Shown here piece by piece: positions 44,992 through 53,797 of a stretch of 64,000 nt of DNA. Numbering within the stretch: position 1 is the stretch's first letter; each line of letters opens with the position of its first letter. Location: the NCBI RefSeq assembly GCF_011759705.1, contig NZ_JAAOZF010000001.1, forward strand, positions 1,051,152-1,115,151, written 5' to 3'. A program made the position numbers and the translations under genes. The notes beneath the pieces were generated by a model. It searched no databases. It was not told the DNA's origin and saw only the letters and a list, made by a program, of their open reading frames with translations. The stretch comes from Microbacterium ulmi (GTDB lineage: Bacteria; Actinomycetota; Actinomycetes; Actinomycetales; Microbacteriaceae).

Positions 44992-46974
44992 TCACCAGAT
45001 CGTGACGCGCTGATCCGCGGGGAGCCAGAGCGCGTCGCGCTCGGTGACGCCGAACGCGTCGTAGAACGCGTCGACGTTGCGGACGATCTGGTTGCAGCGG
45101 AACTCGTTGGGCGAGTGCGGGTCGATCGTCAGGAGCCGGATCGTCTCGGCGTCGCGGCCCTTCTGCTGCCAGATCTGGCCCCAGCTCAGCAGGAGGCGCT
45201 GGATGCCGGTGAAGCCGTCGATCTCGGGTCCCGTCGCGGAGCCCGTCGGCGCGTCGTCTCCGAGCGAGAGCGCATAGGCCTTGATCGCGATGCCGAGGCC
45301 GCCGAGGTCGCCGATGTTCTCGCCGATCGTGAGGGCTCCGTTGACCTTGTACTGCTCGTCCAGGCCCACGGGGGTCAGGGCGTCGTACTGCGCGATGAGG
45401 TTCTTCGTGCGCTCCTCGAAGGCCGCGCGGTCGTCGTCGGTCCACCAGTCGCGGAGGGACCCGTCGCCGTCGAACCGGCTGCCCTGGTCGTCGAAGCCGT
45501 GGCCGATCTCGTGGCCGATCACGGCGCCGATCCCGCCGTAGTTGGCCGCGGCATCCCGATCGGCCTCGAAGAACGGGTACTGCAGGATCGCCGCGGGGAA
45601 CACGATCTCGTTCATGAGCGGGTTGTAGTACGCGTTGACCGTCTGCGGCGTCATGAACCACTCGTCGCGGTCGATGGGCTTTCCGACCTTGTCGAGCTGG
45701 CGGTCGTGCTCGACGACGTGAGAGCGAGCGACATTGCCGACGAGGTCGGTCGCGTCGACCTCGAGCGCCGAGTAGTCCTTCCAGGTCACGGGGTAGCCGA
45801 TCTTCGGCGTGAAGGCGTCGAGCTTCGCGAGGGCGCGCTCTCGCGTCTCGGCGCTCATCCACTCGAGGCCCGTGATGCTCTGCCGGTATGCCTCGACGAG
45901 GTTCGCGACGAGCTCGTCCATCGCCACCTTGGCGGCCGGCGGGAAGTGCCTGTCGACATAGACCTTGCCGATCGCCTCGCCCATCGCGGCCTCGGCGAGG
46001 CCGACGCCGCGCTTCCAGCGATCGCGGATGACGGGGACGCCCGTGAGCTGCGTGCCGTAGAACGCGAAGTTCTCCTGCACGAAGTCGTCCGTGAGGAAGG
46101 GCGCGGCGGCGTGCACGATCTGGAAGCGCAGCCAGTCCTTCCAGTCTCCGAGCCGCTCCTCCGTCAGAAGGGCCCCGAGGCCCTCGAGGAAACTGGGCTG
46201 GTACACGACCACCTCGGCGAAGGCGTCCTCGTGGTGGGGCGCGATGCCCTCGAGCCACGGGCGCAGGTCGGCGCCTGCGAGGCCCTGCAGCTCGTCCCAC
46301 GTCTTGAGGTTGTAGGTCGCGACGGCGTCGCGGCTCTTGACGTTGTCCCAGTGGTGCGTCGCGAGCTCGGTCTCGAGCGCCACGATGCGTTCGGCCGCGG
46401 ACGCGGCATCCGCGATCCCGGCGAGCTCCAGCATGCGCTCGACGTGCGCGCGGAACTCCGTGCGCGTCTCGTCGAAGTTCTCGAGGCGGTAGTACGACTC
46501 GTCCGGGAGCGACAGCCCGCCCTGCACGAGGAAGGGCACGTACCGGGTCGGGTCGCCCGGATCGGGCTCGACGTAGAGCACGACGAGGCCTGCGACGCCG
46601 TCGCGCTCGAGCGAGCCGACGGTGCGCAGGAGCTCGGGGATCGACGAGATCGCGTCGACGGCCGCGAGGCGGGGCTCGAGCGGGGATGCCCCGAGCTCGG
46701 CGATGCGCCCCTCGTCCATGAAGCTCGTGTAGAGGTCGCCGATCTTGCGCGCCTCGGTGCCGGGCTCGGCATCCTGCGACTCCTCGACGATCGCGCGCAC
46801 GTCCTTCTCGGCCTGCTCGGCGATGAGATGGAACGAACCCCAGCGCGCCTTGTCGGACGGGATCTCGGTGCGCTCGAGCCATGCGCCGTTGACGTGTCGG
46901 AAGAGGTCGTCCTGGGGGCGGATCTCGGGGCTCAGCTCGTCGAGCTCGAGACCGGAACGGAGGGCGTCGGTCAT
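44992..46974 (-). CDS. M13-family zinc metalloendopeptidase (PepO/neprilysin-like)
   Basis: A 660-residue peptidase. The zinc motif HEIGH (in VIGHEIGHGFDD) and the second conserved segment GENIGDLGG, whose Glu is the third ligand, are intact. The N-terminal M13_N domain and C-terminal catalytic domain are complete. No signal peptide or membrane anchor is visible, so it is probably cytosolic, like bacterial PepO. TATTCT lies 7 nt before ATG 46974 (leaderless). It is monocistronic. Confidence 0.93.
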   Translation of the reverse strand: MTDALRSGLELDELSPEIRPQDDLFRHVNGAWLERTEIPSDKARWGSFHLIAEQAEKDVRAIVEESQDAEPGTEARKIGDLYTSFMDEGRIAELGASPLEPRLAAVDAISSIPELLRTVGSLERDGVAGLVVLYVEPDPGDPTRYVPFLVQGGLSLPDESYYRLENFDETRTEFRAHVERMLELAGIADAASAAERIVALETELATHHWDNVKSRDAVATYNLKTWDELQGLAGADLRPWLEGIAPHHEDAFAEVVVYQPSFLEGLGALLTEERLGDWKDWLRFQIVHAAAPFLTDDFVQENFAFYGTQLTGVPVIRDRWKRGVGLAEAAMGEAIGKVYVDRHFPPAAKVAMDELVANLVEAYRQSITGLEWMSAETRERALAKLDAFTPKIGYPVTWKDYSALEVDATDLVGNVARSHVVEHDRQLDKVGKPIDRDEWFMTPQTVNAYYNPLMNEIVFPAAILQYPFFEADRDAAANYGGIGAVIGHEIGHGFDDQGSRFDGDGSLRDWWTDDDRAAFEERTKNLIAQYDALTPVGLDEQYKVNGALTIGENIGDLGGLGIAIKAYALSLGDDAPTGSATGPEIDGFTGIQRLLLSWGQIWQQKGRDAETIRLLTIDPHSPNEFRCNQIVRNVDAFYDAFGVTERDALWLPADQRVTIW

Positions 46975-47069
46975 GCGTTCCAGAATAGGCGTCCGCGGGT
47001 GCCGTCGAGACCGGTCTCGCCGCCGAGCCCTGGCCCGCCCGCCGATTCGGGGAGGATCCCCCGCGGCGC

Positions 47070-47099
47070 CCACCGCCGAGGCCCGTCTCGGCGGCGGGT
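47070..47099 (-). terminator. Terminator of HdeD-lipase gene
   Basis: CCACCGCCGAG / CTCGGCGGCGG stem (one G-U pair on RNA), 6 nt beyond the stop codon of the HdeD-lipase gene. Confidence 0.6.
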
Positions 47100-47104
47100 G
47101 AGCC

Positions 47105-48910
47105 TCAGTACTCCGCGCGGTTGCACGCGGCGAGCCCCGGCTCGCCCGACAGCCGCGCCTTGGTCCATTCGACGAGCTGGGGCACGAGCGGCGAGTCCGG
47201 CTCGACGAGCTGCACGTGGCTGCGGCCCGCGTAGAGGCGGTAGTCGACGGGCCTGCCCGCGTCGCACAGGCCCCGCACGAAGGCGTCCTGGGCCGCGGGG
47301 GTCACGAGCGGGTCGTCCTTGCCCTGCGCGAGGAGCACGGGCGCCGTGATGGTCGCCGGCGGGATGTTCTCGACGAGTCGCCGGCCGAACGGGCCCTCGT
47401 TCGGGCTCTTCGCCATGATCTCCGGGTCGCGCGAGAGTCCCAGCGCCGTGAGCAGGGATGCGAAAACGCCCGGCTCGGCGAGGCACCGCCCCGCCGCCTC
47501 GCGCACCGTCACCTCGGCGCCGGGGCGCACGTATTCGCGGAACGTCACGTCGGGGTAGATCGAGGTGAAGCCGGCGATCGCGAACGATCCGAAGATCGAT
47601 CCGCCCGGCACGTCGGGCAGGGCGTCGATGAGACCGGGGAGATTGGATGCCGGCGCGAGCGCCGCGACGCCCGCGAGCCCGACATCGGGCGCGTACGAGT
47701 CGGCGATCGCTCCGGCCCACAGCGCCGCGGCGCCGCCCTGCGAATGCCCCCACGCGACCGTCTGGCCGCCGAGGTCGGCCGCCTCGAGCTGACGCGCGGC
47801 GCGGACGGAGTCGAGCGCTGCACGCCCCGTGGGCTGTCCGATCAGGTAGGGATGCGGCGTCCCGGTGCCGAGTCCGATGTAGTCGGTCGCGACGAGGGCC
47901 CACCCGTTCGCGAGGATCTCGGGCAGCACGAAGAGGGCGCCCGACTCGAACGGCTCGGCCAGCAGTGAAGGGGCGCACTGCTGCGCGAAGCCCGTCGTGC
48001 CGTGCGTCCACTCGATGACGGGCCACTTCCCGAACCCTTCCGCGGGGACCACGACGAGACCGCTCGCGACGGCGGGCGTTCCGTCGCCGTTCGTCGTCGT
48101 GTAGAGGATGCGCCACGCGCGCGCCCCCTCGGGCACCTCTCGCGTGAACGGCTCGGAGCGGATCAGCTGCCCGGGCTCGGAGGGAACGGTGCGCGGAGCC
48201 GCGTAGAAGTCGTCGGTCACAGGCGCGCCCGAGCGCAGGGCCACGCTCGCGGCGCCCGCGGCCACGGCGAGGACGACCGCTGCGACGGCCGCGATCGTGC
48301 GGGTCCAGCGCGAGAGCGCGGAGGGTGCGGCATCCGTCCCCTCGCGCACGGCGCGCGCGCCGCGGACCGCGCGCCACAGCTCGAGCAGGCCCACGATGAC
48401 CAGGCGCGCGCCGAACACGACGGCGACGATCAGGAGCGTGATGTCGGGCCAGAGCAGGGCGAGCAGGCCGAACGCGACGCCGGCGAGGCCGAGGAGGAGC
48501 GCCGCGATCCGCGCGTCGAGGGTCTGCCCGCGGCGGAAGACCGACAGCACCGACAGGACGCCGTTCACGATCAGCGCGACGCCCACCACGAGTGCCACCA
48601 CGCGAACGGTGAGACCCGGGAACACCAGGACGAACACGCCCGCGACGATCCACAGGACCGCCGCGAGGACGTGCCAGCGCGGGGTGCGCTCGCCCTCCTC
48701 GGACTGGCCCCCGCCGACGAGCTCGAGGAGGCCGGCGAGGACGAGTCCCGCGCCGATGAGCAGCGCGAGGACGCCGAGCGAGGTCGTGGGGCGCGTGATG
48801 ACGACGGCGCCCAGAGCGACGGACGCGAGGCCGACGACTGCGCGCACCCAGCGCGGGAGCCTCGCGAACCAGGGCCGGATGCGACCGCGCGGGATGACGG
48901 ACTGAGTCAT
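47105..48910 (-). CDS. HdeD-like membrane domain fused to secretory lipase-type alpha/beta hydrolase
   Basis: A 601-residue fusion. Residues about 20-185 hold six hydrophobic helices of the HdeD/DUF308 type. Another membrane helix (about 205-227) leads into an alpha/beta hydrolase (about 240-601) of the secretory lipase (LIP) family, with nucleophile S390 in GHSQGG and probable Asp and His near 540 and 580 (GKDDPL, GRSHVQ). The hydrolase half should lie outside the membrane. The fusion is unusual; HdeD and lipases are normally separate. GAGGGAGGG precedes ATG 48910. Substrates are unknown. Confidence 0.8.
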   Translation of the reverse strand: MTQSVIPRGRIRPWFARLPRWVRAVVGLASVALGAVVITRPTTSLGVLALLIGAGLVLAGLLELVGGGQSEEGERTPRWHVLAAVLWIVAGVFVLVFPGLTVRVVALVVGVALIVNGVLSVLSVFRRGQTLDARIAALLLGLAGVAFGLLALLWPDITLLIVAVVFGARLVIVGLLELWRAVRGARAVREGTDAAPSALSRWTRTIAAVAAVVLAVAAGAASVALRSGAPVTDDFYAAPRTVPSEPGQLIRSEPFTREVPEGARAWRILYTTTNGDGTPAVASGLVVVPAEGFGKWPVIEWTHGTTGFAQQCAPSLLAEPFESGALFVLPEILANGWALVATDYIGLGTGTPHPYLIGQPTGRAALDSVRAARQLEAADLGGQTVAWGHSQGGAAALWAGAIADSYAPDVGLAGVAALAPASNLPGLIDALPDVPGGSIFGSFAIAGFTSIYPDVTFREYVRPGAEVTVREAAGRCLAEPGVFASLLTALGLSRDPEIMAKSPNEGPFGRRLVENIPPATITAPVLLAQGKDDPLVTPAAQDAFVRGLCDAGRPVDYRLYAGRSHVQLVEPDSPLVPQLVEWTKARLSGEPGLAACNRAEY

Positions 48911-49044
48911 GAGCCCTCCCTCTCGTCGCCAATCTAGGGCCGGCCGCGCCGCCGCTCGTCGCGAAACGCTGCGTCCAGGCGTGCCCGCGACCCATCGTGC
49001 GGACGCGGCGGCGCGCGTCCGGCCCTACGGCGCATGGGAGCCGC

Positions 49045-49090
49045 GCGACGCGCAGCACGCAGGCCGAGCGACGCGCAGCACGCAGGCCGC
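49045..49090. repeat. 23-bp tandem duplication
   Basis: GCGACGCGCAGCACGCAGGC (first 20 bases of the unit) at 49045 and again at 49068; the two 23-bp units differ only at their last base. It lies in the divergent gap (48911-49124) upstream of the MATE gene promoter. Confidence 0.8.
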
Positions 49091-49124
49091 GCGGGCCGCG
49101 CGAGTGCCGCCGTAGGCTCGACGG

Positions 49125-50447
49125 GTGGCCGCCCGAGAGACGCTGAATCGCGACATCCTGCGGCTCGCCGTGCCGGCCCTGGGCTCGCTCGTCGCAGAGC
49201 CGCTCTTCCTCATCGTCGACTCGGCGCTCGTGGGCCATCTCGGCGTCACGCCCCTCGCGGGCCTCGGGATCGCCTCCGCCGTCCTGCAGACGATCGTCGG
49301 GCTCATGGTGTTCCTCGCGTACTCGACGACGCCCGCCGTCGCGCGACGGTTCGGAGCGGGCGACACGCAGAGGGCCGTGTCGGTCGGCATCGACGGGATG
49401 TGGCTCGCGCTGGGTCTCGGCGCCGTGCTCGCAGTCGCCGGCTACCTCGCGACGCCGACGCTCGTCGCGCTCTTCGGCGCCTCGCCCGCCGTCGCCGAGC
49501 AGGCGGAGACCTATCTCGGCCTCTCGATGTGGGGACTTCCCGCGATGCTCGTCGTGTTCGCCGCGACGGGTCTCCTGCGCGGTCTCCAGGACACCGTCAC
49601 GCCGCTGTGGATCGCGGGCGTCGGCTTCGCGGCGAACGCGCTGCTGAACTGGCTCTTCATCTACGGCTTCGGCTGGGGCATCGCGGGCTCGGCGGCCGGC
49701 ACGGTCGTCGCTCAGTGGGGCATGGTCGCCGCCTACGCCCTCGTGGTCGGGAGGCTCGCGCGGCGGCATGCGGCATCCATCCGCCCGGAGGGATCTGGCG
49801 TGCGGGGCTCGGCGCGCGCGGGGAGCTGGCTGTTCCTGCGCACCGTGTCGCTGCGGATCGCCCTGCTCGCGACCGTGGGAGTCGCGACGGGCCTCGGCAC
49901 GCACGAGCTCGCGGGGTGGCAGGTCGTGTTCACGCTCTTCTCGACGGCCGCGTTCGCGCTCGACGCGCTCGCGATCGCGGCACAGGCCCTCGTCGGCAAA
50001 GGGCTCGGCGCGGGCTCGCTCGACGACGTGCAGCACGTGCTGCGGCGAACGGTCGCGTGGGGCGCATGGTTCGGCGTCGTCGTGGGCGCGGTCATCGGCG
50101 CGCTGTCCGGAGTCATCGGGCTGCTGTTCACCGGGGATGCCGGGATCGCGGCGCTCATCCAGCCTGCGCTCATCGTGCTCGCCGTCGCACAGCCCGTGTG
50201 CGGCATCGTCTTCGTGCTCGACGGCGTGCTCATCGGCGCGGGCGACGCGAAGTACCTCGCGATCGTGGGGGTGCTCAACCTCGTGCCGTTCCTGCCGGCG
50301 CTGCTCGTCGTCGCGCTGACGCACCCGACGGATGCCGCGGGCCTCGCGTGGCTGTCCGTCGTCTTCTTCGGCGTGTACATGCTCGCGCGGCTCGCGACGC
50401 TCGGCCTGCGCGTGCGCGGGACGACGTGGACGACCGCCGGAGGCTGA
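49125..50447 (+). CDS. MATE-family efflux transporter (DinF-like)
   Basis: A 440-residue membrane protein with about 12 helices in two similar halves, typical of MATE/DinF exporters that expel drugs or metabolites with a cation gradient. TAGGCT (49113-49118) lies exactly 6 nt before GTG 49125 and there is no ribosome-binding site, so the message is probably leaderless. No regulator is adjacent. Confidence 0.9.
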   Translation: MAARETLNRDILRLAVPALGSLVAEPLFLIVDSALVGHLGVTPLAGLGIASAVLQTIVGLMVFLAYSTTPAVARRFGAGDTQRAVSVGIDGMWLALGLGAVLAVAGYLATPTLVALFGASPAVAEQAETYLGLSMWGLPAMLVVFAATGLLRGLQDTVTPLWIAGVGFAANALLNWLFIYGFGWGIAGSAAGTVVAQWGMVAAYALVVGRLARRHAASIRPEGSGVRGSARAGSWLFLRTVSLRIALLATVGVATGLGTHELAGWQVVFTLFSTAAFALDALAIAAQALVGKGLGAGSLDDVQHVLRRTVAWGAWFGVVVGAVIGALSGVIGLLFTGDAGIAALIQPALIVLAVAQPVCGIVFVLDGVLIGAGDAKYLAIVGVLNLVPFLPALLVVALTHPTDAAGLAWLSVVFFGVYMLARLATLGLRVRGTTWTTAGG

Positions 50448-50565
50448 CGCTGCCTCCCCCGGAGCACGTCACGCGCGCGCTCCACAGGACGCGACCCGCG
50501 TCATCGAACGCTCTGGCGGTCTGGCATCGTGGCGCTCCCCGCCCCACAATGGAAAGGTGCTCACG

Positions 50566-50757
50566 ATGACCGAACCGCAGGTGTGGACACTGATCGGCGT
50601 CTTCGCGGCCGCGATGTTCGGGATGATCGCGATCGTCTCGACCCTGTTCGTGAACGTCGTTCGCAGCGAGGTCGGACGACTGAGCACCAAGCTCGACAAC
50701 CTCGACCGCGACGTCCGGGCGCTCATGCGCCACACCTTCGGCACCGACCGCGGCTGA
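50566..50757 (+). CDS. Small membrane protein
   Basis: A 63-residue protein. One membrane helix (about 7-30) is followed by a charged helix (about 33-55) with heptad-like spacing, as in small membrane-anchored coiled coils. GGAAAGG stands 9 nt before ATG 50566. Function unknown. It converges with the SPOUT methyltransferase gene. Nothing else is seen in 50448-50565. Confidence 0.65.
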   Translation: MTEPQVWTLIGVFAAAMFGMIAIVSTLFVNVVRSEVGRLSTKLDNLDRDVRALMRHTFGTDRG

Positions 50758-50772
50758 CCGCCGCTGCGGCGC

Positions 50773-51405
50773 TCACGCCCAGCGGCGGCACCACTCGTAC
50801 ATCACGACGGCCGCCGCGGCGCTCGCGTTGATCGACCGCGTCGAGCCGTACTGCGTGATCTCGACGACTCCGGATGCCGCCGCCAGCGCCTCGTCCGACA
50901 GTCCAGGGCCCTCCTGTCCGAACAGCAGGACGCAGCGCTCGGGCAGGTCGGCCTCGTCGACGGCGACGGAGCCTGGCACGTTGTCGACGGCGACGATCGG
51001 CAGCTCCGCCTCCCGCGCCCACGCGGCGAAGGCCGCGACATCCTCGTGATGCCGAACGTGCTGATAGCGATCGGTCACCATCGCGCCGCGCCGGTTCCAG
51101 CGACGCCTGCCGATGATGTGCACTTCGGCGGCGAGGAACGCGTTGGCGCTGCGCACGATCGAGCCGATGTTCATGTCGTGCTGCCAGTTCTCGATCGCGA
51201 CGTGGAACGGATGCCGCCGCCCGTCGAGCTCCGCCACGATGGCCGCCAGGGTCCAGTACCGGAACTCGTCGACGACGTTGCGGGCGTCGCCGTTCGCGAG
51301 CAGCTCCGGGTCGTAGCGGGGGTCGTCCGGCCAGGCCTGCGGACCCCCCGGCCACGGGCCGACGCCGACGGGAAGCGTCGGCTCGTCGGCGGTCGCGTCG
51401 GTCAC
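50773..51405 (-). CDS. SPOUT (TrmH/SpoU-family) RNA 2'-O-methyltransferase
   Basis: A 210-residue RNA methyltransferase. The three SpoU motifs are clear: NIGSIVRSANAF (motif 1), LLFGQEGPGLS (motif 2) and SINASAAAAVVMYE (motif 3), which form the trefoil-knot AdoMet site. The exact tRNA or rRNA target is unknown. TAGCCT (minus strand 51417-51412) is 6 nt before GTG 51405 but only 3 nt before ATG 51408; I therefore prefer GTG. The -10 box shares bases with the stop codon of the upstream MFS gene. Confidence 0.87.
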   Translation of the reverse strand: MTDATADEPTLPVGVGPWPGGPQAWPDDPRYDPELLANGDARNVVDEFRYWTLAAIVAELDGRRHPFHVAIENWQHDMNIGSIVRSANAFLAAEVHIIGRRRWNRRGAMVTDRYQHVRHHEDVAAFAAWAREAELPIVAVDNVPGSVAVDEADLPERCVLLFGQEGPGLSDEALAAASGVVEITQYGSTRSINASAAAAVVMYEWCRRWA

Positions 51406-51414
51406 CATCCGAGG

Positions 51415-52737
51415 CTATCCCGCGAGCGCCGCGGCCCGCCGCGCGATCGCCCACGTCCCGAGGCCCGACACGAGGAACACGGCCGCGAGCGCTGCCCACC
51501 CGCCGAAGCCGTGCGTCAGGACAGTCGCGTTGACGACGAGCGGCGCCGCGAGCGCGCCGAGCGAGTAGCCCATGCTGAACACGCCCTGGTACGTGCCGGC
51601 CCGCACGGGATCGGCGAGCTCGAAGCTCAGGCCCCATCCGCCGGCCTGCGAGAGCACTTCGGCGAAGGCGTGAGCGAGAGCCGCCGCGACGACGACAGCG
51701 ACGGCGAGCCACGGCGAGAGCCCCGCCGCGGCCGCGTACACGAAGCAGGCGGCCGCCATGAGCCAGGCCGCGATCGCCGATACACGCGCCGCCCGGCGCA
51801 GATCGTGCGTGCCCCTCGAGAGCGGCACCTGGAAGCAGATCACGACGACGGTGTTCATGATCAGCACAGCCGACACGAGCGTCTCGGGCGCCGTCGTCTC
51901 GCGGGCGATCCACAGCGGAACGGCGAGCTCGCCGACTCCGAACTGCATGCCGAACACGGCGCTCGCGAGCGTCAGGAGGAGGTATCGCACGTCGAGCCAC
52001 GGCGAGTGCGCCCATCGCGCCCGCCGAGCGGCGCGCCTCGTCGCGAGCGCGTCGATCGAGCCTGTCGCCGTCGTGACGGCCACCGCCGCCGCGGGCGCGT
52101 CGACGGCCGACGGGAGCTTCACGAGGCGCAGGATCGCGCCGAGGGACGCGAGACCCGCGAGGACGAGGAAGGCGCGATACGCCTGCGCCGTGCCGATCGC
52201 GAGCGCGATCGCGCCGATGCCGCTGCCGACCGCGATCGACACGTTGGTGACGGTGCGCAGCACGGCACGGGCGTGCACGCGGGCCTCGCCGTCGAAGGCG
52301 CGGGCGATGATCGCCATGCGCGTCGAGTTGGCCATCTGGCCGAACGCGCCGACGACGACCGCGATGACGAGGGCGGAGGCGAAGTCGCTCGTGAACGCGT
52401 ATCCCACCAGGCCCAGGCCCTCGAGCGTCGTCGCGCCGACGATGAGGCGCTTGGCGCTCATGCGGTCGGCGAGCCACCCGCCCGCGAGCGAGGCGACGAT
52501 GCCGACGCCGCTGGACGCCGCGAGCACGATCGCGACCTCGTGCGCGGGCAGCTTCACGATGAGCGTGAAATAGAGCACCGTCACCGTCAGGAAGATCCCG
52601 CGCCCCACGCGACCGATGAGAGTGGCGGTCACGAGGATGCGGAGGACCGGATCGCTGACGGATGCCGCGAGCCGCGCGAGGGGCGAGGGCCTCTGCGCGG
52701 CGGGCACGGGAACGGGCGCTGTCTGGGTGGAGCTCAC
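51415..52737 (-). CDS. MFS transporter
   Basis: A 440-residue protein with about 12 helices. The loop between helices 2 and 3 reads GGWLADRMSAKRLI, a good MFS motif. It is divergent from an ArsR-like regulator gene, which may control it. GTG 52737 is used because it starts a plausible cytosolic N-terminus; the ribosome-binding site is weak. Substrate unknown. Confidence 0.82.
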   Translation of the reverse strand: MSSTQTAPVPVPAAQRPSPLARLAASVSDPVLRILVTATLIGRVGRGIFLTVTVLYFTLIVKLPAHEVAIVLAASSGVGIVASLAGGWLADRMSAKRLIVGATTLEGLGLVGYAFTSDFASALVIAVVVGAFGQMANSTRMAIIARAFDGEARVHARAVLRTVTNVSIAVGSGIGAIALAIGTAQAYRAFLVLAGLASLGAILRLVKLPSAVDAPAAAVAVTTATGSIDALATRRAARRARWAHSPWLDVRYLLLTLASAVFGMQFGVGELAVPLWIARETTAPETLVSAVLIMNTVVVICFQVPLSRGTHDLRRAARVSAIAAWLMAAACFVYAAAAGLSPWLAVAVVVAAALAHAFAEVLSQAGGWGLSFELADPVRAGTYQGVFSMGYSLGALAAPLVVNATVLTHGFGGWAALAAVFLVSGLGTWAIARRAAALAG

Positions 52738-52792
52738 CCGACAGTTCTCGCAGAGGCGTCCGCGGGAGAGAATCGATGTAGCGTTGTGCTTC

Positions 52793-53749
52793 ATGCTGCG
52801 ATACGTCCTCAACGAGGCGGATGTCGCGGCCGTCCGGTTCGGCATCTCTCCCCTGTGCGAGCTGGGCCTGTCGCTGCGCGCCATCCGCGACCCTTCCCGC
52901 TATCCGCTGCAGCTGCCGTGGCTCGCCCGCACGGAGCGGGCGCGGTCGGGGCTCGACCTCGCGGCGCTGACGGCCCTCGTCGACGAGCGGCTGTGGACGC
53001 CCGACTTCCTCAATCCGCGCCCCGAGTCGCCGCTGACCCGCATCGAGGACGAGCTCGACGCGCTGTCGGGCCTGTCGGCGGCGGAGTTCCGGCGCGACCT
53101 CGTCGCCGTCCACGGGCACGTCCCCGCCGCGTTCGCGGGGCCTGCGCGAGCAGCGGTGCGGCGCCTCGTCCGAGCGCTCCGAGAGCTGTGGGACGCGACG
53201 TTCGAGCCGCACTGGCCGCGCATGCGCGCCGTGCTGGAGGCCGATGTCGTGCACCGCGGCCGCCAGATCGCGCAGAGCGGCCTGTCGGCGATGCTCAACG
53301 GCATCTCGTCGACCGTCGACTACGCCGACGGGGTCGTGTCGGTGCGCCTGAGGGATCCGACCGATCGCACCCAGCGCATCGGAGGGTCGGGGCTCACTCT
53401 CGTGCCGACGATGTTCACGCGCCGCGGCTCGGCACCCGTGGGCGACGGACCGCCCATGATCATGTACCCGGCGCGCGGGCAGGGCGCGCTGTGGGAGACC
53501 GAGCGCGTCGCGAACCCGGACGCGGTCGCCGCCGTTCTCGGCCAGCCCCGGGCGCGGCTGCTCGCGGCGCTCGGTGAGCCCGCGTCGTCCACAGAGCTGG
53601 GCGTCCGGTTCGACGTGACGACGTCGGCGGTCAACCAGCACCTGCGAGTGCTGCGGGATGCCGGGCTCGTGACCTCGACCCGCTACGGCCGCAGCGTCCT
53701 CTACCTGCGCAGCGAGCTGGGCTCCCGGCTGCTCTCGCCGTTCGGATGA
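52793..53749 (+). CDS. Transcriptional regulator, DUF5937 plus ArsR-like winged helix
   Basis: A 318-residue protein. The N-terminal three quarters resemble DUF5937; the C-terminal part (about 250-310) is an ArsR-type winged helix (STELGVRFDVTTSAVNQHLRVLRDAGLV). This arrangement is common in actinobacteria and often lies beside MFS genes, as here. No metal-binding cysteines are visible. TAGCGT lies 8 nt before ATG 52793, so the leader is very short. Confidence 0.82.
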   Translation: MLRYVLNEADVAAVRFGISPLCELGLSLRAIRDPSRYPLQLPWLARTERARSGLDLAALTALVDERLWTPDFLNPRPESPLTRIEDELDALSGLSAAEFRRDLVAVHGHVPAAFAGPARAAVRRLVRALRELWDATFEPHWPRMRAVLEADVVHRGRQIAQSGLSAMLNGISSTVDYADGVVSVRLRDPTDRTQRIGGSGLTLVPTMFTRRGSAPVGDGPPMIMYPARGQGALWETERVANPDAVAAVLGQPRARLLAALGEPASSTELGVRFDVTTSAVNQHLRVLRDAGLVTSTRYGRSVLYLRSELGSRLLSPFG

Positions 53750-53755
53750 CCCCTT

Positions 53756-53769
53756 TTCGGGAGACCGAA
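53756..53769. promoter_or_regulatory. MntR-type operator, site 1
   Basis: TTCGG-GAGA-CCGAA: perfect 5-bp arms, covering the -35 region of mntH. Confidence 0.6.
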
Positions 53770-53776
53770 GAGAGAG

Positions 53777-53782
53777 TAAGGT
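53777..53782 (+). promoter_or_regulatory. -10 box of leaderless mntH
   Basis: TAAGGT, exactly 6 nt before ATG 53789, between the two MntR-type sites. Confidence 0.6.
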
Positions 53783-53797
53783 TTCGGCATGCCGAAA
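53782..53797. promoter_or_regulatory. MntR-type operator, site 2
   Basis: TTTCGG-CATG-CCGAAA: a perfect 16-bp palindrome that covers the transcription start and the mntH start codon. Confidence 0.65.
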
